Of a stretch of DNA of 64,000 nucleotides, positions 54,033-64,000 are shown piece after piece (positions within the stretch are counted from its first letter, which is position 1; each line of letters starts with the position of its first letter). Both the position numbers and the translations under genes were made by a program. Location: contig NC_091966.1 in the NCBI RefSeq assembly GCF_036711975.1, positions 20,281,501 through 20,345,500 of the forward strand, given 5' to 3'. This stretch comes from Onthophagus taurus. Taxonomy: Eukaryota; Arthropoda; Insecta; Coleoptera; Scarabaeidae. A model generated the notes under the pieces. The model did no database searches. It was not told the DNA's origin and saw only the letters and a list, made by a program, of their open reading frames with translations.

Positions 54033-55766
54033 TTAACTTTTTAGTTTTGCAATTCTGGTGCTCCTACGTAACGGAGATTGGTTTGTTTCCGGTAATTCGA
54101 TATCTTCAGGGTCATGGTCAATCACTTCACTATGTTGTTTAGCAGTTATACATGGCAATATGGGTTTTCCTTTACGGTTTCTATACTTAGATTTGATATG
54201 TTTGTAAATTTTATATAGAACATACAGTCCTATAAATTTTAACGTTGTCATTAGGAAATAAACAAAATATGAATTTTGTAAGATATTAAATGATTCGACA
54301 TCGTCAATTTTATCTGATATTTGGAAGAGTTTGTGGTTTACGATATCTAAACTTTCTATATCTAAGTTATTGATATGTAGGGGTGTAATTTCTGGGGATG
54401 TGTTTTTAATATTTTGTTTTGAATAGTGATCTTCTAAAATATTAAAGCTTGGGAATGTTATATCAAGGGTAGTTCCGGAAGTTAAATTTTTGTTAATGGG
54501 TTTTAAAACTGCTGAATTCGTAAAGAGTCGACACTTTGGTGGTAAGGTAATTATTCCTGTACCTTCGATAGGGAAATCGCGAGGGGATTCAGTTTTGCAA
54601 TTTAAAGTTGCATCAATGCGGTTAGGCGTTACAAATAACCAACTATTCTGCGTATGTAGAGGGTGGAATATCTCGCTTTTAAATTTTGTCTTTCTTATGT
54701 CACAGGATTCGGGTATTTGATTGGAATGGAATAATAATTGCACTGAACAGAGATTTGATGTTCTTGTGAATTTTGTAGGATTTGTTTGAAAACAGATATA
54801 ATGTTCTAATTCAATGGCTTTACATCCACTAAGATCGTCAATCGTGACGTAGTTTGTTTTAGAATTTGTCACTGATAAATATTTTACCAATGGTAATATA
54901 AAAAGAAACTCGTTGAGGTTGTTTTTCATCGGTAGTGGAATTAATTTGAATAATTCAAATGAATCTTGGGTAACCAAAGGGTTGGATATCTTGAAAATAA
55001 ATAAATTAGAAGTGGCATAACTTTTGATTGATGACACTGACATAAGGTCTTTAACGTTGTGAAGTTCGATGCTTCTTACAAATTGAGTAGATGGTGGCAA
55101 ATGGATTAGCGCCTTGGATAGTTCGTGAATATATTGTTCAACGGAGATTATAGAAGGGTGGATTATGTCTGACTTGGAAAATAGATATGCGTTTATTATT
55201 GTAGAATATTCGGTGTTCAGTTCATTGATTACTAATGATAGTCGAGAAAGATGTTCATCTATTTGTTGTCTCAATTCCAAGTTAAAATATTTAAATTCTT
55301 GATCCGAAAGTGATTTTTTAAAGTTTTCAAAGTTTTCGTTAAATATTTTATTGTTTAGGTTAACGTTGGTAAGTGACGAATTAAAATTTCGAATGGTACT
55401 ACTTACAACTTGAATTTGTTCTTTTAGTAATCCTGCGAGATGACTTTCGTCTTTTTGAATTTTGTTAATGTTATTCTCATAAAATTCTGCATCACGGCTA
55501 TCTAATGTACCAAATAATTCTTTAAATATTAAACCTACACCATTGACAAGACCGCGTTTAAATCGAGGTCGTTCTAACATTGAAGTGATTGAAAGCTGTA
55601 ATTGTTTAATTTTTGGCAAAATCTCTCCAATTGCTCTTAGCGTTATGTTGCAATTTGTAAGGATAGTGTGGTTATAAGACGAGCACAGCTGTCTGGTGTC
55701 TCGATAAGCATTTTCTACCATGTTTAATTTTTGTGCAAAGGTATCTAAATTTATGTGGGTGACCAT
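54033..55766 (-). CDS. env: Errantivirus Env (baculovirus F-like fusion glycoprotein)
   Basis: Membrane glycoprotein related to baculovirus F and the gypsy envelope; known members act in virus-cell fusion. From the first in-frame Met it has 577 codons. Visible parts are a furin-type site RFKR at about residues 67-70 followed by the fusion-peptide-like GLVNGVGLIFKELFGTLD, a long coiled-coil-prone stretch, a Cys-containing ectodomain (DLSGCKAIELEHYICFQTN, PESCDIRKTKF), and a C-terminal membrane segment (YFVYFLMTTLKFIGLYVLY) with a basic tail. The frame remains open upstream of that Met, overlapping the end of pol, and includes a hydrophobic LIVLVY run and GLYFEKLGKV typical of mature N-termini, so the real start is probably supplied by splicing from an upstream exon. 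No defect is visible. Confidence 0.92.
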   Translation of the reverse strand: MVTHINLDTFAQKLNMVENAYRDTRQLCSSYNHTILTNCNITLRAIGEILPKIKQLQLSITSMLERPRFKRGLVNGVGLIFKELFGTLDSRDAEFYENNINKIQKDESHLAGLLKEQIQVVSSTIRNFNSSLTNVNLNNKIFNENFENFKKSLSDQEFKYFNLELRQQIDEHLSRLSLVINELNTEYSTIINAYLFSKSDIIHPSIISVEQYIHELSKALIHLPPSTQFVRSIELHNVKDLMSVSSIKSYATSNLFIFKISNPLVTQDSFELFKLIPLPMKNNLNEFLFILPLVKYLSVTNSKTNYVTIDDLSGCKAIELEHYICFQTNPTKFTRTSNLCSVQLLFHSNQIPESCDIRKTKFKSEIFHPLHTQNSWLFVTPNRIDATLNCKTESPRDFPIEGTGIITLPPKCRLFTNSAVLKPINKNLTSGTTLDITFPSFNILEDHYSKQNIKNTSPEITPLHINNLDIESLDIVNHKLFQISDKIDDVESFNILQNSYFVYFLMTTLKFIGLYVLYKIYKHIKSKYRNRKGKPILPCITAKQHSEVIDHDPEDIELPETNQSPLRRSTRIAKLKS

Positions 55767-55879
55767 ATCCCATGTTTGGTCGAAATGTTGGACTTTTCCT
55801 AACTTCTCAAAGTATAATCCTGATGATTGACTAATAGGAACTATGTTAATCGTTGTGTTGGTAGAATAAACGAGAACTA

Positions 55880-58800
55880 TTAGGGATCTGGAACAAACGC
55901 ATGTTTCAATCTGTTAGTGTGGACTGTTACTTTTTTATTTTTGATTAGAATGCTACAGTTGACTGATGAATTTATTTCTATTATTTTATAAGGACCACTA
56001 TATTTTGGGGCTAATTTTCTACTATTTTCATTTAAAAGAAATACATTATCGCCTACTTCAAATTTTATTTGTTTAATTTTCTTATCGTAAATTGTCTTAT
56101 TGTTAAATTTGGATTTTATCAAATTGTCTTTAGCTAGTTCATGTGATTTTTGCATTTTGAATTTCAAATCATCTAGATAATTATCGTATGAATATTTGAA
56201 TTCGGGACTTGATGTAATATTTGAAGGGAGACGAGCTTTAATTCCGAATAGAAGTTCGAATGGTGAAAATTTTGTTGATGAATGGATGTTAGTGTTGTAT
56301 GAAAACATAGCATGTTCTATCCAATCATCCCAATTAGATTGATCTTTATTAATGTAGTGTTTTAAGTAATCAGCTAACGTTGCATGACTACGTTCTAATG
56401 CTCCGTTGCTTTGTGGATGATATGCTGAGCAATTTATGTGCTTTATTTTGAAAAGTTTTGATGTTTGATTAAATAATTTAGAGGTGAAATCTCTACCTTG
56501 ATCGGTGACTAAAATTTCTGGAATACCGAATTTGCAAATAAAATTTTGGACAAAAAGGTTAGCAATTGTGATAGCTTCATGATTAGGTGCTGGGAATGCT
56601 TGTGAGAATTTGGAAAGATCATCTTGGAGGGTGATAATAAATCGATTGCCTTTTTCTGTTAAAGGAAGGGGTCCTACAACATCCATGAAAATTTTTTCGA
56701 ATGGTTTGGAACTGGTGGTGGTTATTTCCATGGGTTGTTTAGTTTTCTTGCGAACTAATTTGTTTCGTTGACAGGATTCGCATTTCTTTATAAAATTCTG
56801 GATGTCTTTCTTCATTGAAGACCATTTAAAGTTTTGTTTTATTTTGTTGTAGGTTCTGTGAAATCCTGAATGACCTGCTGTTACACTTGAATGATATTCT
56901 TCTAAAATTTCGGGTATTTCATTGATCGTTGGTTCTTGCAAATTTCCATAACAAATATTAATTTTTAATTTACTTCTATGGAATATATACCTAATCATGG
57001 TTCTGACTTTGCTCCACTTGATTTTATCATACTGGTCACCAAATTTTGGCATACTAACTTCTGTTAATTTTTCCTTTTCTAGGGTTTCTTCCAATTTAAT
57101 CAGGATATCGTATATACTTTTGTAGTCTGTTGCTTGCCAATGATGTTCTTTGTAAATTAGGTAATATTTGGATTGTTTTCCTTCAACCTTTATGATGTCG
57201 TTAATTCGTTTTCCACTAAGAATGGTTCTATCTTCGTCCTCAATATTTTTATTCTGTTCTAGGTCTGCGGCGATTGGTATTATGATCGGTTGTTTGGAAT
57301 TTTTGAGTTCTGAATTGGATTCTACGATATTATTATTGATAATAGGTCTGGAATTCAGAGCTTTAAGAAAGTCTGAGTAGGTTTCTTCGTTTTTCGTCGC
57401 GACGGCAACGATCCTGCTGAGTGCGTCAGCATTAGAATTTATTTTTCCAGGTTTGTATTGGATTTCGTATTCATACTCTTCTAGTAACAATCTCCATCTA
57501 ACTAATCTGGAACTTGGATCTTTGCAATTAAATAACCATGTTAATGGACGATGGTCGGTCAAGATGAAGAATTTTCTTCCATATAGATACGGGCGGTAGT
57601 GACGTACACTCCATATAATGGCTAGTAATTCTCTTTCTGTCGTAGAGTAATTCTGTTCTGCTTTATTCAGTGTACGACTTGCATATGCGATAGGTAGATC
57701 GCGAGACGTATCTTTCTTTTGCGACAACACTGCTCCGATTGCGTAATTACTTGCATCAGTGGTGAGGAAAAAAGGTTCTGCGAAGTCTGGATACTGTAGG
57801 ATAGGTTTAGAACTTAAGAGACTTTTTAATTTTTCAAAAGAATTCTGTTGTAGACTGGTCCATAGGAAAGGAGTATCCTTTTTTAATAGTTTGGTAAGAG
57901 GTTGGGCAATAGAACTGAAGTTTTCTATGAATCTTCTATAGTAACCTGCTAATCCAAGAAACGATTTAACATCTTTAGGGTTTTTCAGGGAAGGATAATC
58001 GGTTATGGCTTCGACCTTTTTGGGATCTGGTTTAACACCTTCAGATGTGATTAGATGTCCTAAATACATTACTTCGCGTCTTAAGAATTCACACTTGTCT
58101 GGTTGAATCTTTAAATTATATTCACGTAATCGTTCGAAAACTTCCTTCAGTCTTCTGTTGTGGTTTTCTAAAGTATCGGAATGGATTACGATGTCGTCGA
58201 GATATACAAAGCAGCGTTCGTTCTGGAGACCCGATAATACATTGTTCATTAACCTCTGGAACGTTGCTGGAGCGTTTTTTAATCCAAAGGGCATTCTTAC
58301 GAACTCATAGTGTCCTGACGGTGTTGAGAAGGCGGTTTTGTTTGCATCTTCTGGATCCATTTGAATTTGGTGAAATCCTGATGTGAGGTCTATTGTTGTA
58401 AAATATTTTGAATGACCTAATTGATCTAGGATATCGGATATGTTTGGTAGCGGATATGAGTCACCTACAGTTTGTTCGTTAAGTTTCCTGTAGTCTATGA
58501 CTATTCTCCATTTCTTTTTTCCAGATGCATCCATCTTCTTTGGTACAACCCAGAGTGGAGAGTTCCAAGGAGAATTCGATGGTTTGATTACGTTTTGATC
58601 CAACATATTGGTTATTTGTCTATCTACTTCTTCTTTATGGATGTGTGGATACCTATAGGTTTTGGCATTTACAGGGAACGAAGTGGTAGTAGGAATTTTG
58701 TGTTGGACAGCATTGGTATGACTTAGTTTGTCACCTTCTAAAAAGAATATATCATTGTATTCGATACAGAGCTTTCTTAATGAAGAATTTTCTTCGGGAT

Positions 58801-59757
58801 TAAGATGATTAGTTCTTAATAATTCGTTAATTTTTTCTAGTCTATTAGAATCTGAATTTTGTGTTTGTATGGTATGAATTAGAGCTTGATTTTCTTTTAT
58901 TTGTAGGGGAGTGATTTGAACCTTAACGTTTGGTAGTCTAACTTCTTGTTCTGTGGTATTCAATATTGATGTGATTACATATTGGTCGTCGGAAATCTTT
59001 ACTAAGCTAGGACATGAAAATACACCTTCAGAAATATCTATCTTTGGACAGATTCCTTCTTGAAGTTCTGAGTTAAGAGTTCGAATTCTTACGATTGTTT
59101 CGGATCTAGGTTTTAGAATTATTTGAGTTTGGTTTTGAATTTGATTTTGTGGTTGATTTAGATTTCGATTTTGAGGTTGGATTTGATTTTGAGATTGATT
59201 TAGATTTTGAGGTTGAATTTGATTTTGAGATTGATTTAGATTTCGATTTTGAGGTTGAATTTGGTTTTGAGATTGATTTAGATTTAGAGATTGGATTTGA
59301 TTTTGAACTTGAGGTAGATTCTTGTTGAGGATAGATGAGTTTGTATTTAGATTTAAAGGTATGGAATTATCATCGATTTCGAGGGTATCTAGTTTATAAT
59401 TAATTGAGCAATTAAAAGATTGAAGCATATCGGCTCCAATAAGGCCATCGAAAGGAATTGGAAAGTTGTCGGGGACAACATGGAAGATGTGAGAATATCG
59501 ATTTTGATTAACGACGAGATCTAGGTATACGTAACAAATAGTTTTTAATGGGGAACTTGGGTTATGATCAATGCCTTTCAGTGTAATGATGTTGTCTTCG
59601 TAACATGGAATTTCGCCTTTAAGTTTATTTAACTTTATCAACGAAACGTCAGCTCCAGTGTCAATTAAAAACGAAGTTTTATCATCGATTAATTGAGGTA
59701 CATTGATTTCGACATAGTTACGATTTGTGTTGTTTACTGTTGAGATTCGGCCTGAAC
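55880..59757 (-). CDS. pol: Pol polyprotein (protease, reverse transcriptase, RNase H, integrase)
   Basis: Replication polyprotein of a Ty3/gypsy retroelement, made as a Gag-Pol fusion by -1 frameshifting; it therefore has no start codon of its own. The protease active site is in FLIDTGADVSLIKL (about 59,650), upstream of the first Met, with IGADML as its C-terminal motif. An Asn/Gln-rich repeat (QNQIQPQNRNLNQ-type units, about 59,115-59,320) separates it from the RT. RT has FVYLDDIVIHSD as catalytic box, RNase H starts at FLTTDASNYAIGAVLS, and integrase has the HHCC zinc finger (HSGFHRTYNK...CESCQRN) and the acidic triad in FMDVVGPLP, VTDQGRDF and GALERSH. It ends with GPYKIIEI and HAFVPDP, overlapping env. 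Intact. Confidence 0.95.
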
Positions 59758-60801
59758 AAAATTTGCGTTTCTCGGCTTGGCCGAATTTGGCTGAGCACGC
59801 TGGGAGTTTAAATGTGAGTTATAAGATTGAGGGGTGTCTGAATTGTGATACTGTTTGTTTTCTCGTTTATTATTGTTGTACTCACGTTTTCTGCATTCAC
59901 TGATCACATGTCCGTTCTTTTTACAATAATTGCAAAATTTCGAATTGTAATTACTATTATAATTATTAGAGTTATTTTGATTTGAGTTTGGGTTATGATT
60001 TGAACTGCGATGTGAATTTTGACTTGACCCTTGAACCTGATTGATATGGAATTGCCTTTTATTATTTTGGAATTGATTTTTGTTATTGGGTGGTTGTTGA
60101 TTTTTATATCTACAATTGAATGTGGTGTGACCCGATTTGTTGCAAATATTACATAATTTTGCATATGAATTATTAACATTTTGATATTTGAATATGTCTG
60201 CTTTTGATTTTAATTCTTGTTCTTCGACTAACGCCAAAGCGATTGCGCTTTCTAGAGAATCTGGTTTTTGTGACTTTACAATTAACGCAAGGTCTTTATT
60301 TAGACCACTTATAAAAATTCTTAATGCTTCGTTTTTCAATAAATCTGTGCACGCTGTACGAGCTTCTCTAGTAAGGTCCTCGTCTAAAGAGTTAATTAAT
60401 TTTACATAACAGTGTTCTATTTTATTTGAAAAGGATAAAACGTTTTCGCCTACATTTTGACGACAAGAATTTAATTCCAATTGCCATTGGCTCATGGTTC
60501 GTTTTTCGGAATATAAATCTAACAAATGTTGTTTTAATTCGTGCCAATTATTAAATGAACGGTTTCTTATTACGGCCCTAGCATTATCAGTAATTCGTGT
60601 TTCTATAATAGCGAATAAAATATTTTTTAATTCGGGTTTAACATATTGATTAGCTTTGTCACAATTATCGATAAATTCATGAAGTTTATGTTTTGATCCG
60701 TCAAAACGTGTTAACATATCTTTTGCGATTTCGATTGAAACGTATGACCGATTTGAAGAAGTTGAGGAGTTTGATGAGCTTGCTAAGTCTGTGTTTACCA
60801 T
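59734..60801 (-). CDS. gag: Gag (capsid/nucleocapsid) of the intact provirus
   Basis: Structural protein, 355 codons. After a Ser-rich N-terminus come capsid-like helical segments (IAKDMLTRFDGSKHKLHEFI, WQLELNSCRQNVGENVLSFS), then two CCHC zinc knuckles that bind RNA: CNICNKSGHTTFNC and CNYCKKNGHVISEC. The Asn/Gln-rich linkers match the composition of the pol repeat. The stop at 59,734-59,736 lies about 20 bases past the frameshift heptamer. The start Met is the first in frame, about 220 bases after the primer-binding site. Confidence 0.93.
   Translation of the reverse strand: MVNTDLASSSNSSTSSNRSYVSIEIAKDMLTRFDGSKHKLHEFIDNCDKANQYVKPELKNILFAIIETRITDNARAVIRNRSFNNWHELKQHLLDLYSEKRTMSQWQLELNSCRQNVGENVLSFSNKIEHCYVKLINSLDEDLTREARTACTDLLKNEALRIFISGLNKDLALIVKSQKPDSLESAIALALVEEQELKSKADIFKYQNVNNSYAKLCNICNKSGHTTFNCRYKNQQPPNNKNQFQNNKRQFHINQVQGSSQNSHRSSNHNPNSNQNNSNNYNSNYNSKFCNYCKKNGHVISECRKREYNNNKRENKQYHNSDTPQSYNSHLNSQRAQPNSAKPRNANFVQAESQQ
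59758..59764 (-). promoter_or_regulatory. -1 ribosomal frameshift site between gag and pol
   Basis: In the gag frame the minus strand reads gcA-AAT-TTT-gtt, i.e. the heptamer A AAT TTT of the X XXY YYZ type. Slipping one base back leads into the pol frame with no stop before the protease motif, while gag stops seven codons later. I did not identify a downstream pseudoknot. Confidence 0.8.
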
Positions 60802-61019
60802 TTTGATAATTTTAAGTTTAATTTAGATTTAGGTAGATTTAAGAAATTGCTCGTAAACGCAATATTATGAAAATAGACGTTGGCGACACTTACAATGAAA
60901 TAATCAGACGCATTTTTCTTTTGGGCTTCCTGATTTCCTTGGTTCTGCGGTAGGTTCTTGGAGGTTGATTGATTTTTCTTCCTTCAAGTTTTGCGAACTG
61001 GAACTGTTGATCAGGTGAT
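60802..61019 (-). other. Leader of the intact provirus
   Basis: Untranslated region between primer-binding site and gag, probably holding the packaging signal and the 5' splice site for env mRNA. A 72-codon frame crossing LTR, primer site and leader (60,890-61,108) is probably not a gene. Confidence 0.6.
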
Positions 61020-61037
61020 ATCCCACTTCTGACACCA
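61020..61037 (-). promoter_or_regulatory. Primer-binding site, tRNA-Leu type
   Basis: The minus strand reads TGGTGTCAGAAGTGGGAT, complementary to the 3' end of a leucine tRNA (plus strand ATCCCACTTCTGACACCA). It lies six bases from the LTR. Confidence 0.8.
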
Positions 61038-61043
61038 ATTTTT

Positions 61044-61489
61044 TGTAATGTACGGCTGAGTTTCAAGATGTCGTCCGGTCGAACGTCGTCGTAGGAAAAT
61101 AAACACAATTTTCTTACTTGACTATCTTTATTTTCTCCAGGCGAAGGGGTTAGTACAGAGTATGGTGATCTTTTCGGTTGTAGTTTGATACTGTTAATAA
61201 TATGGTTTTACAAATTTCGTGATCTTTTATATTAAGTCGAAACGATTAGAATAATCATTAAGTAACGAGAATTACCAAAGTTCGTTCTTAATTGTTTTCG
61301 TCTTTTGGTGATCAATTGTTTGTTCTTGATATTTAAATGACATTTAACGGATGTTTTCTTAGTTATCTACTTATGGTTACTCTATTTTAATCTTAAATTT
61401 CTTAATTAGATTATTATTTGAAGTTATAACAAGATAATGATTGTTGTTACATTATAGTTATATTACAATTGTATTACAGATACATTACA
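61044..61489 (-). repeat. 5' LTR of the intact provirus
   Basis: 446 bases, identical by eye to 53,447-53,892; it holds the promoter for the whole element. Followed by CCGA (61,490-61,493). Confidence 0.93.
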
Positions 61490-61499
61490 CCGAAATGAA

Positions 61500-61835
61500 A
61501 AAAATAACTGCTCATTTATTTAATAAATGCTCAAATAACCCAACCGGTTGTAAAAATTCTGTCGGACGTTAGCAAATACATCCGGTGTAATTGTATTGCT
61601 TATTTCAATAATTTTTGCTTGTAACTCCTCTAAATTTGCTGGACGGTCATCTCCATATCCGTAAATCAAATTATTTAAAAAGGGCCACAAAAATAATCGT
61701 TGGGGCTAATCAGGGGATCGTGCTGGCCATTTAATAGGACCTGAATTACCTATTCACTATTTTGAAGTCATATTTAAAAAATTTTCCACGTTACGGGTAT
61801 TATGAGCCGGACAGCCATCTTGCTGAAACCAGAGA
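61500..61835 (-). pseudogene. IS630/mariner-like transposase C-terminal fragment
   Basis: Minus-strand translation gives WFQQDGCPAHNTRNVENFLN (second catalytic box), a shifted KWPARSPD segment with a stop, and YGYGDDRPANLEELQAKIIE with TPDVFANVRQNFYNRLGYLS to the end. The N-terminal half is missing. The provirus inserted just past its 3' end. Confidence 0.75.
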
Positions 61836-63380
61836 TTTCAAAGTTAATCATGTAATTTTAGGTTTGGGTGACTATAAGAATTTTTAAAAAAGCTACGAAG
61901 AATGCCAGAAAATTTGATTTTTTGTTAAAATAAAAATTTATTTTCTTTACAACCTGTAAAAATTTCATTTTTAAAAAAATTTGAAAAGATAAATTCCCAA
62001 CTTGTATGAAATCGCTTTGTACCGCCCTCCGTGCAAGTGTCTGTCTTCGTCGCACTTTGAGGTTCGTGTGGTTACTGCGACCTGCGGATAAAGCTTTTCA
62101 ATGTGTTAGACAAGGCATCGAATTGCATACCATTTTAATGAGTTAGATAAAGAGACACATATCAACTCCAATCGGCCCGATAAGTAAACGTAGTATATCT
62201 GTCCTGTGTTAACTAATAGAAGCCTTATTGTCGTCTTTTTTCCACTTACGTTAAACGTATCCGCAGTTCACCGGCGTGCACTCTGTATATATGGTTTGTT
62301 CCAACCATAGACAAAGATAGTAATATAGATGAGGCTTGGTCTACTGCGCATCCAAAAAATCTTAACAGATTTAATTGCGGCCATTTTTATCCAATATGAC
62401 TGAGATAGCAATATACTACTGTCATTGTTTATGGCTGGGAAGTAGGATGGAAGTAAGTTAAAGTTAGTTATTGTTTTGTCCTTTTTCACTTAAAACCTAA
62501 CCTATAAGTGATATATTTAAAAATACCTATATCAATAACTTAATAGGCTAATTATATTGATTATATTGATAGATTACATTGTGTGTAATTGATTATGATC
62601 ATATTAATATGGTGAATTGTTACGGTTGCAAGAAGGAGATTATTGTTCTTGTTCTGAAATACTTTAAAACAATAAATTACTATAACAATATAGCAATTTA
62701 AAGAATTTTTTAAAAGAAATTAGAACAATTATTATCATTGAAGAAATTGTTTATTGTTTTCAATGTAATATATTGATATAATGGAATAAAATATTGAAAT
62801 ACAAGCATTGCATAAAATGAGAAAAAAAACTAACTGAAAACAATAAGGTTTTTTTTTTGAAAAATGTAAAAATAGATTTGGGTCCCTAGCAGGCAAGAAA
62901 AGCCTACAAAACAAACATCTGAATGTATTTGTTGGTTAGGTAAAATATTTCTTTTAAAAACAACATCACTCTTGATCTATCTGCCGTTGTAATTGTTTCC
63001 AAAGAAATTGTATATATAGAAGCAGTTGTAAACATTAGGTTCGTTCCAACTGCACTTTTGACTGCCAATTGACAGTCACCAGCCTGCGCAGTTGAAAAGT
63101 TCCAACGACCGTCGGACGCGTCATGTACGCGTCCGCGACAAGTCAAATGCGTACCTAGTTTCGACAATGTACGGTTTGTCACGTTCTTTAGCGCTTGCGC
63201 ATAACAGAGCATAACTCATTTCCAATTGTGCAGCCGGTCTGTTTGTATCTCTTATGGGTATCTTTACCATCAAGCGGGTCTGTCACGACGAGCTGAGTCT
63301 ATATCTATGTGGCAAATTACTGGCACTATTTCTCTGAAAATTTGCATATAGCGTTTATCCGAGGTGCTCGTTTCAGCTAA
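61836..63380. other. No gene recognised
   Basis: Short frames only. The region from about 63,030 to 63,210 is more GC-rich (TCGGACGCGTCATGTACGCG) than its surroundings but contains no readable gene. Confidence 0.35.
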
Positions 63381-63399
63381 AATATTTTCCGTGTTCTCC

Positions 63400-64000
63400 A
63401 ACTTCCGGTTATACCGGAAATGGACCCCAACTTCGTTATTTTAAATGGAATGTACCAATTTTTATTGTATTTTCGAGATCCCCACTAAATTTTAATATAA
63501 TTTGATATAAGTCATCATATGTCTAGAATGCACCATTTATGGATTATTTCCGTTTTTTCGAAAATTATGGCAGATGCAACCCTTCACAATAAAAGTAATT
63601 TTTCGAAATTACACTCGAGTCCGGCCAAATATTCTCAGGGTTTGCACAGAGAGGACCCATACTTTACATAACCCTTGAAAAGTTTTTTAAAAAATTATAC
63701 AGATTGGTCAGAAGTTTTCCCCGAATTTCCCTATCTCGAAAAGTCGAAAACTTCATTTTTTTAAATGGCAACCCTAATTTGGGGGTTGCTTTTCATGTAT
63801 TATGTAAGCTATGGGTTGTCTCTGTGCAAACTTTGGAAATATTTGGCCGGACTCGAGTGTAATTACGAAAAATTATTTTTATTGTGAAGGGTTGTATCTG
63901 TCCAAATTTTCGAAATGACTGAAATAATTGAAAAATGGTGCACTCTAGACATATGATGACTTTATCAAATTGTATTAAAATTTTCCGGGGATCTCGAAAA
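63400..64000. mobile_element. Foldback element cut by the window end
   Basis: Bases about 63,470-63,660 and 63,790-64,000 are inverted copies, e.g. CACTCGAGTCCGGCCAAAT against ATTTGGCCGGACTCGAGTG, and CATATGTCTAGA against TCTAGACATATG. The left arm probably begins near 63,400; the right arm continues beyond the window. Related sequence occurs at 45,640-45,720. Confidence 0.7.

Larger units (their letters stand above)
53447..61489 (-). mobile_element. Complete errantivirus-type provirus (Ty3/gypsy with env)
   Basis: An 8,043-bp element on the minus strand with two 446-bp LTRs (TGTAATG...CATTACA) that look identical, flanked by the same 4-bp duplication CCGA (53,443-53,446 and 61,490-61,493). 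In transcription order it holds 5' LTR, tRNA-Leu primer-binding site, gag, pol in the -1 frame, env, a polypurine tract (AAGGGGGAAGG, 53,893-53,903) and 3' LTR. All three genes are open. Identical LTRs and intact genes mean the insertion is very recent and the family may still be active. It has inserted beside an IS630-like transposase remnant (61,500-61,830). Confidence 0.95.

Noticed and set aside
59904..60179. 91-codon Ile/Asn-rich frame within gag
   Set aside because: Shadow frame over the Asn/Gln-rich gag linker and zinc-knuckle region; the gag frame explains the sequence.
60890..61108. 72-codon upstream frame crossing LTR and primer site
   Set aside because: It spans the tRNA-Leu primer-binding site and part of the LTR. 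I see no conserved motif, so translation is unlikely to matter.
1..64000. tRNA, rRNA, CRISPR array or bacterial-type operon
   Set aside because: None was seen. The tRNA-like 18-base runs at 49,258 and 61,020 are retroelement primer-binding sites, and the direct repeats are transposon or microsatellite sequences.

Overview
The window is a repeat-dense, AT-rich piece of an insect nuclear genome. An insect origin is shown by three annexin genes of the insect B9/B11 types with GT-AG introns, a perfectly conserved PHF5A splicing-factor gene, and transposable elements typical of arthropods (errantiviruses, Penelope-like, Jockey/RTE LINEs, IS630/mariner types with long inverted repeats, piggyBac, PIF/Harbinger, hAT, foldback elements). 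A beetle is plausible, but the sequence alone does not prove the order. No tRNA, rRNA or CRISPR was recognised.

Host genes all lie on the minus strand except one orphan exon. Two annexin B11-like paralogues (5.8-7.7 kb and 16.8-25.6 kb) share exon sizes and the same eight-residue first exon; only the second has a proline/glycine-rich N-terminal exon. A third annexin, B9-like, with five exons, sits at 32.6-34.0 kb. PHF5A is at 47.3-47.6 kb. A likely last exon of an unrecognised plus-strand gene is at 31.86-31.98 kb.

Mobile DNA fills most of the rest. From the left: a small foldback MITE and a 567-bp TIR element; an IS630-like transposon (2.3-4.2 kb) and another (8.5-10.2 kb); a Ty3/gypsy pol remnant (10.2-11.0 kb); a Penelope-like element (11.1-15.3 kb) split by a 2.9-kb TIR element that encodes a DUF7869-like protein; more IS630-like copies and a hAT remnant inside the long intron of the second annexin; RTE and Jockey LINE remnants (26.8-31.2 kb); piggyBac (35.4-36.5 kb); a 3.5-kb foldback element carrying broken ORFs that resemble a ubiquitin-specific protease (36.5-40.0 kb); a 1.1-kb foldback MITE; a PIF/Harbinger remnant with its MADF/BESS partner gene (42.9-44.3 kb); and IS630-like ends (to 47.2 kb).

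The right third holds two errantivirus insertions. One (48,986-52,070) has almost identical LTRs, a primer-binding site and a polypurine tract, but no gag or pol: only an env-like gene, itself split by a second copy of the 567-bp TIR element. It sits inside a long palindrome. The other (53,447-61,489, minus strand) is a complete, apparently very recent provirus with identical 446-bp LTRs, a CCGA target duplication, gag, pol behind a canonical -1 frameshift heptamer, and env. The window ends in one arm of another foldback element.

The most interesting structures are the env-only errantivirus, the foldback element with the protease-like ORFs, and the TIR element carrying a DUF7869-like protein with clean boundaries. 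All three are readings of this sequence by eye; family assignments rest on remembered motifs, not database searches.
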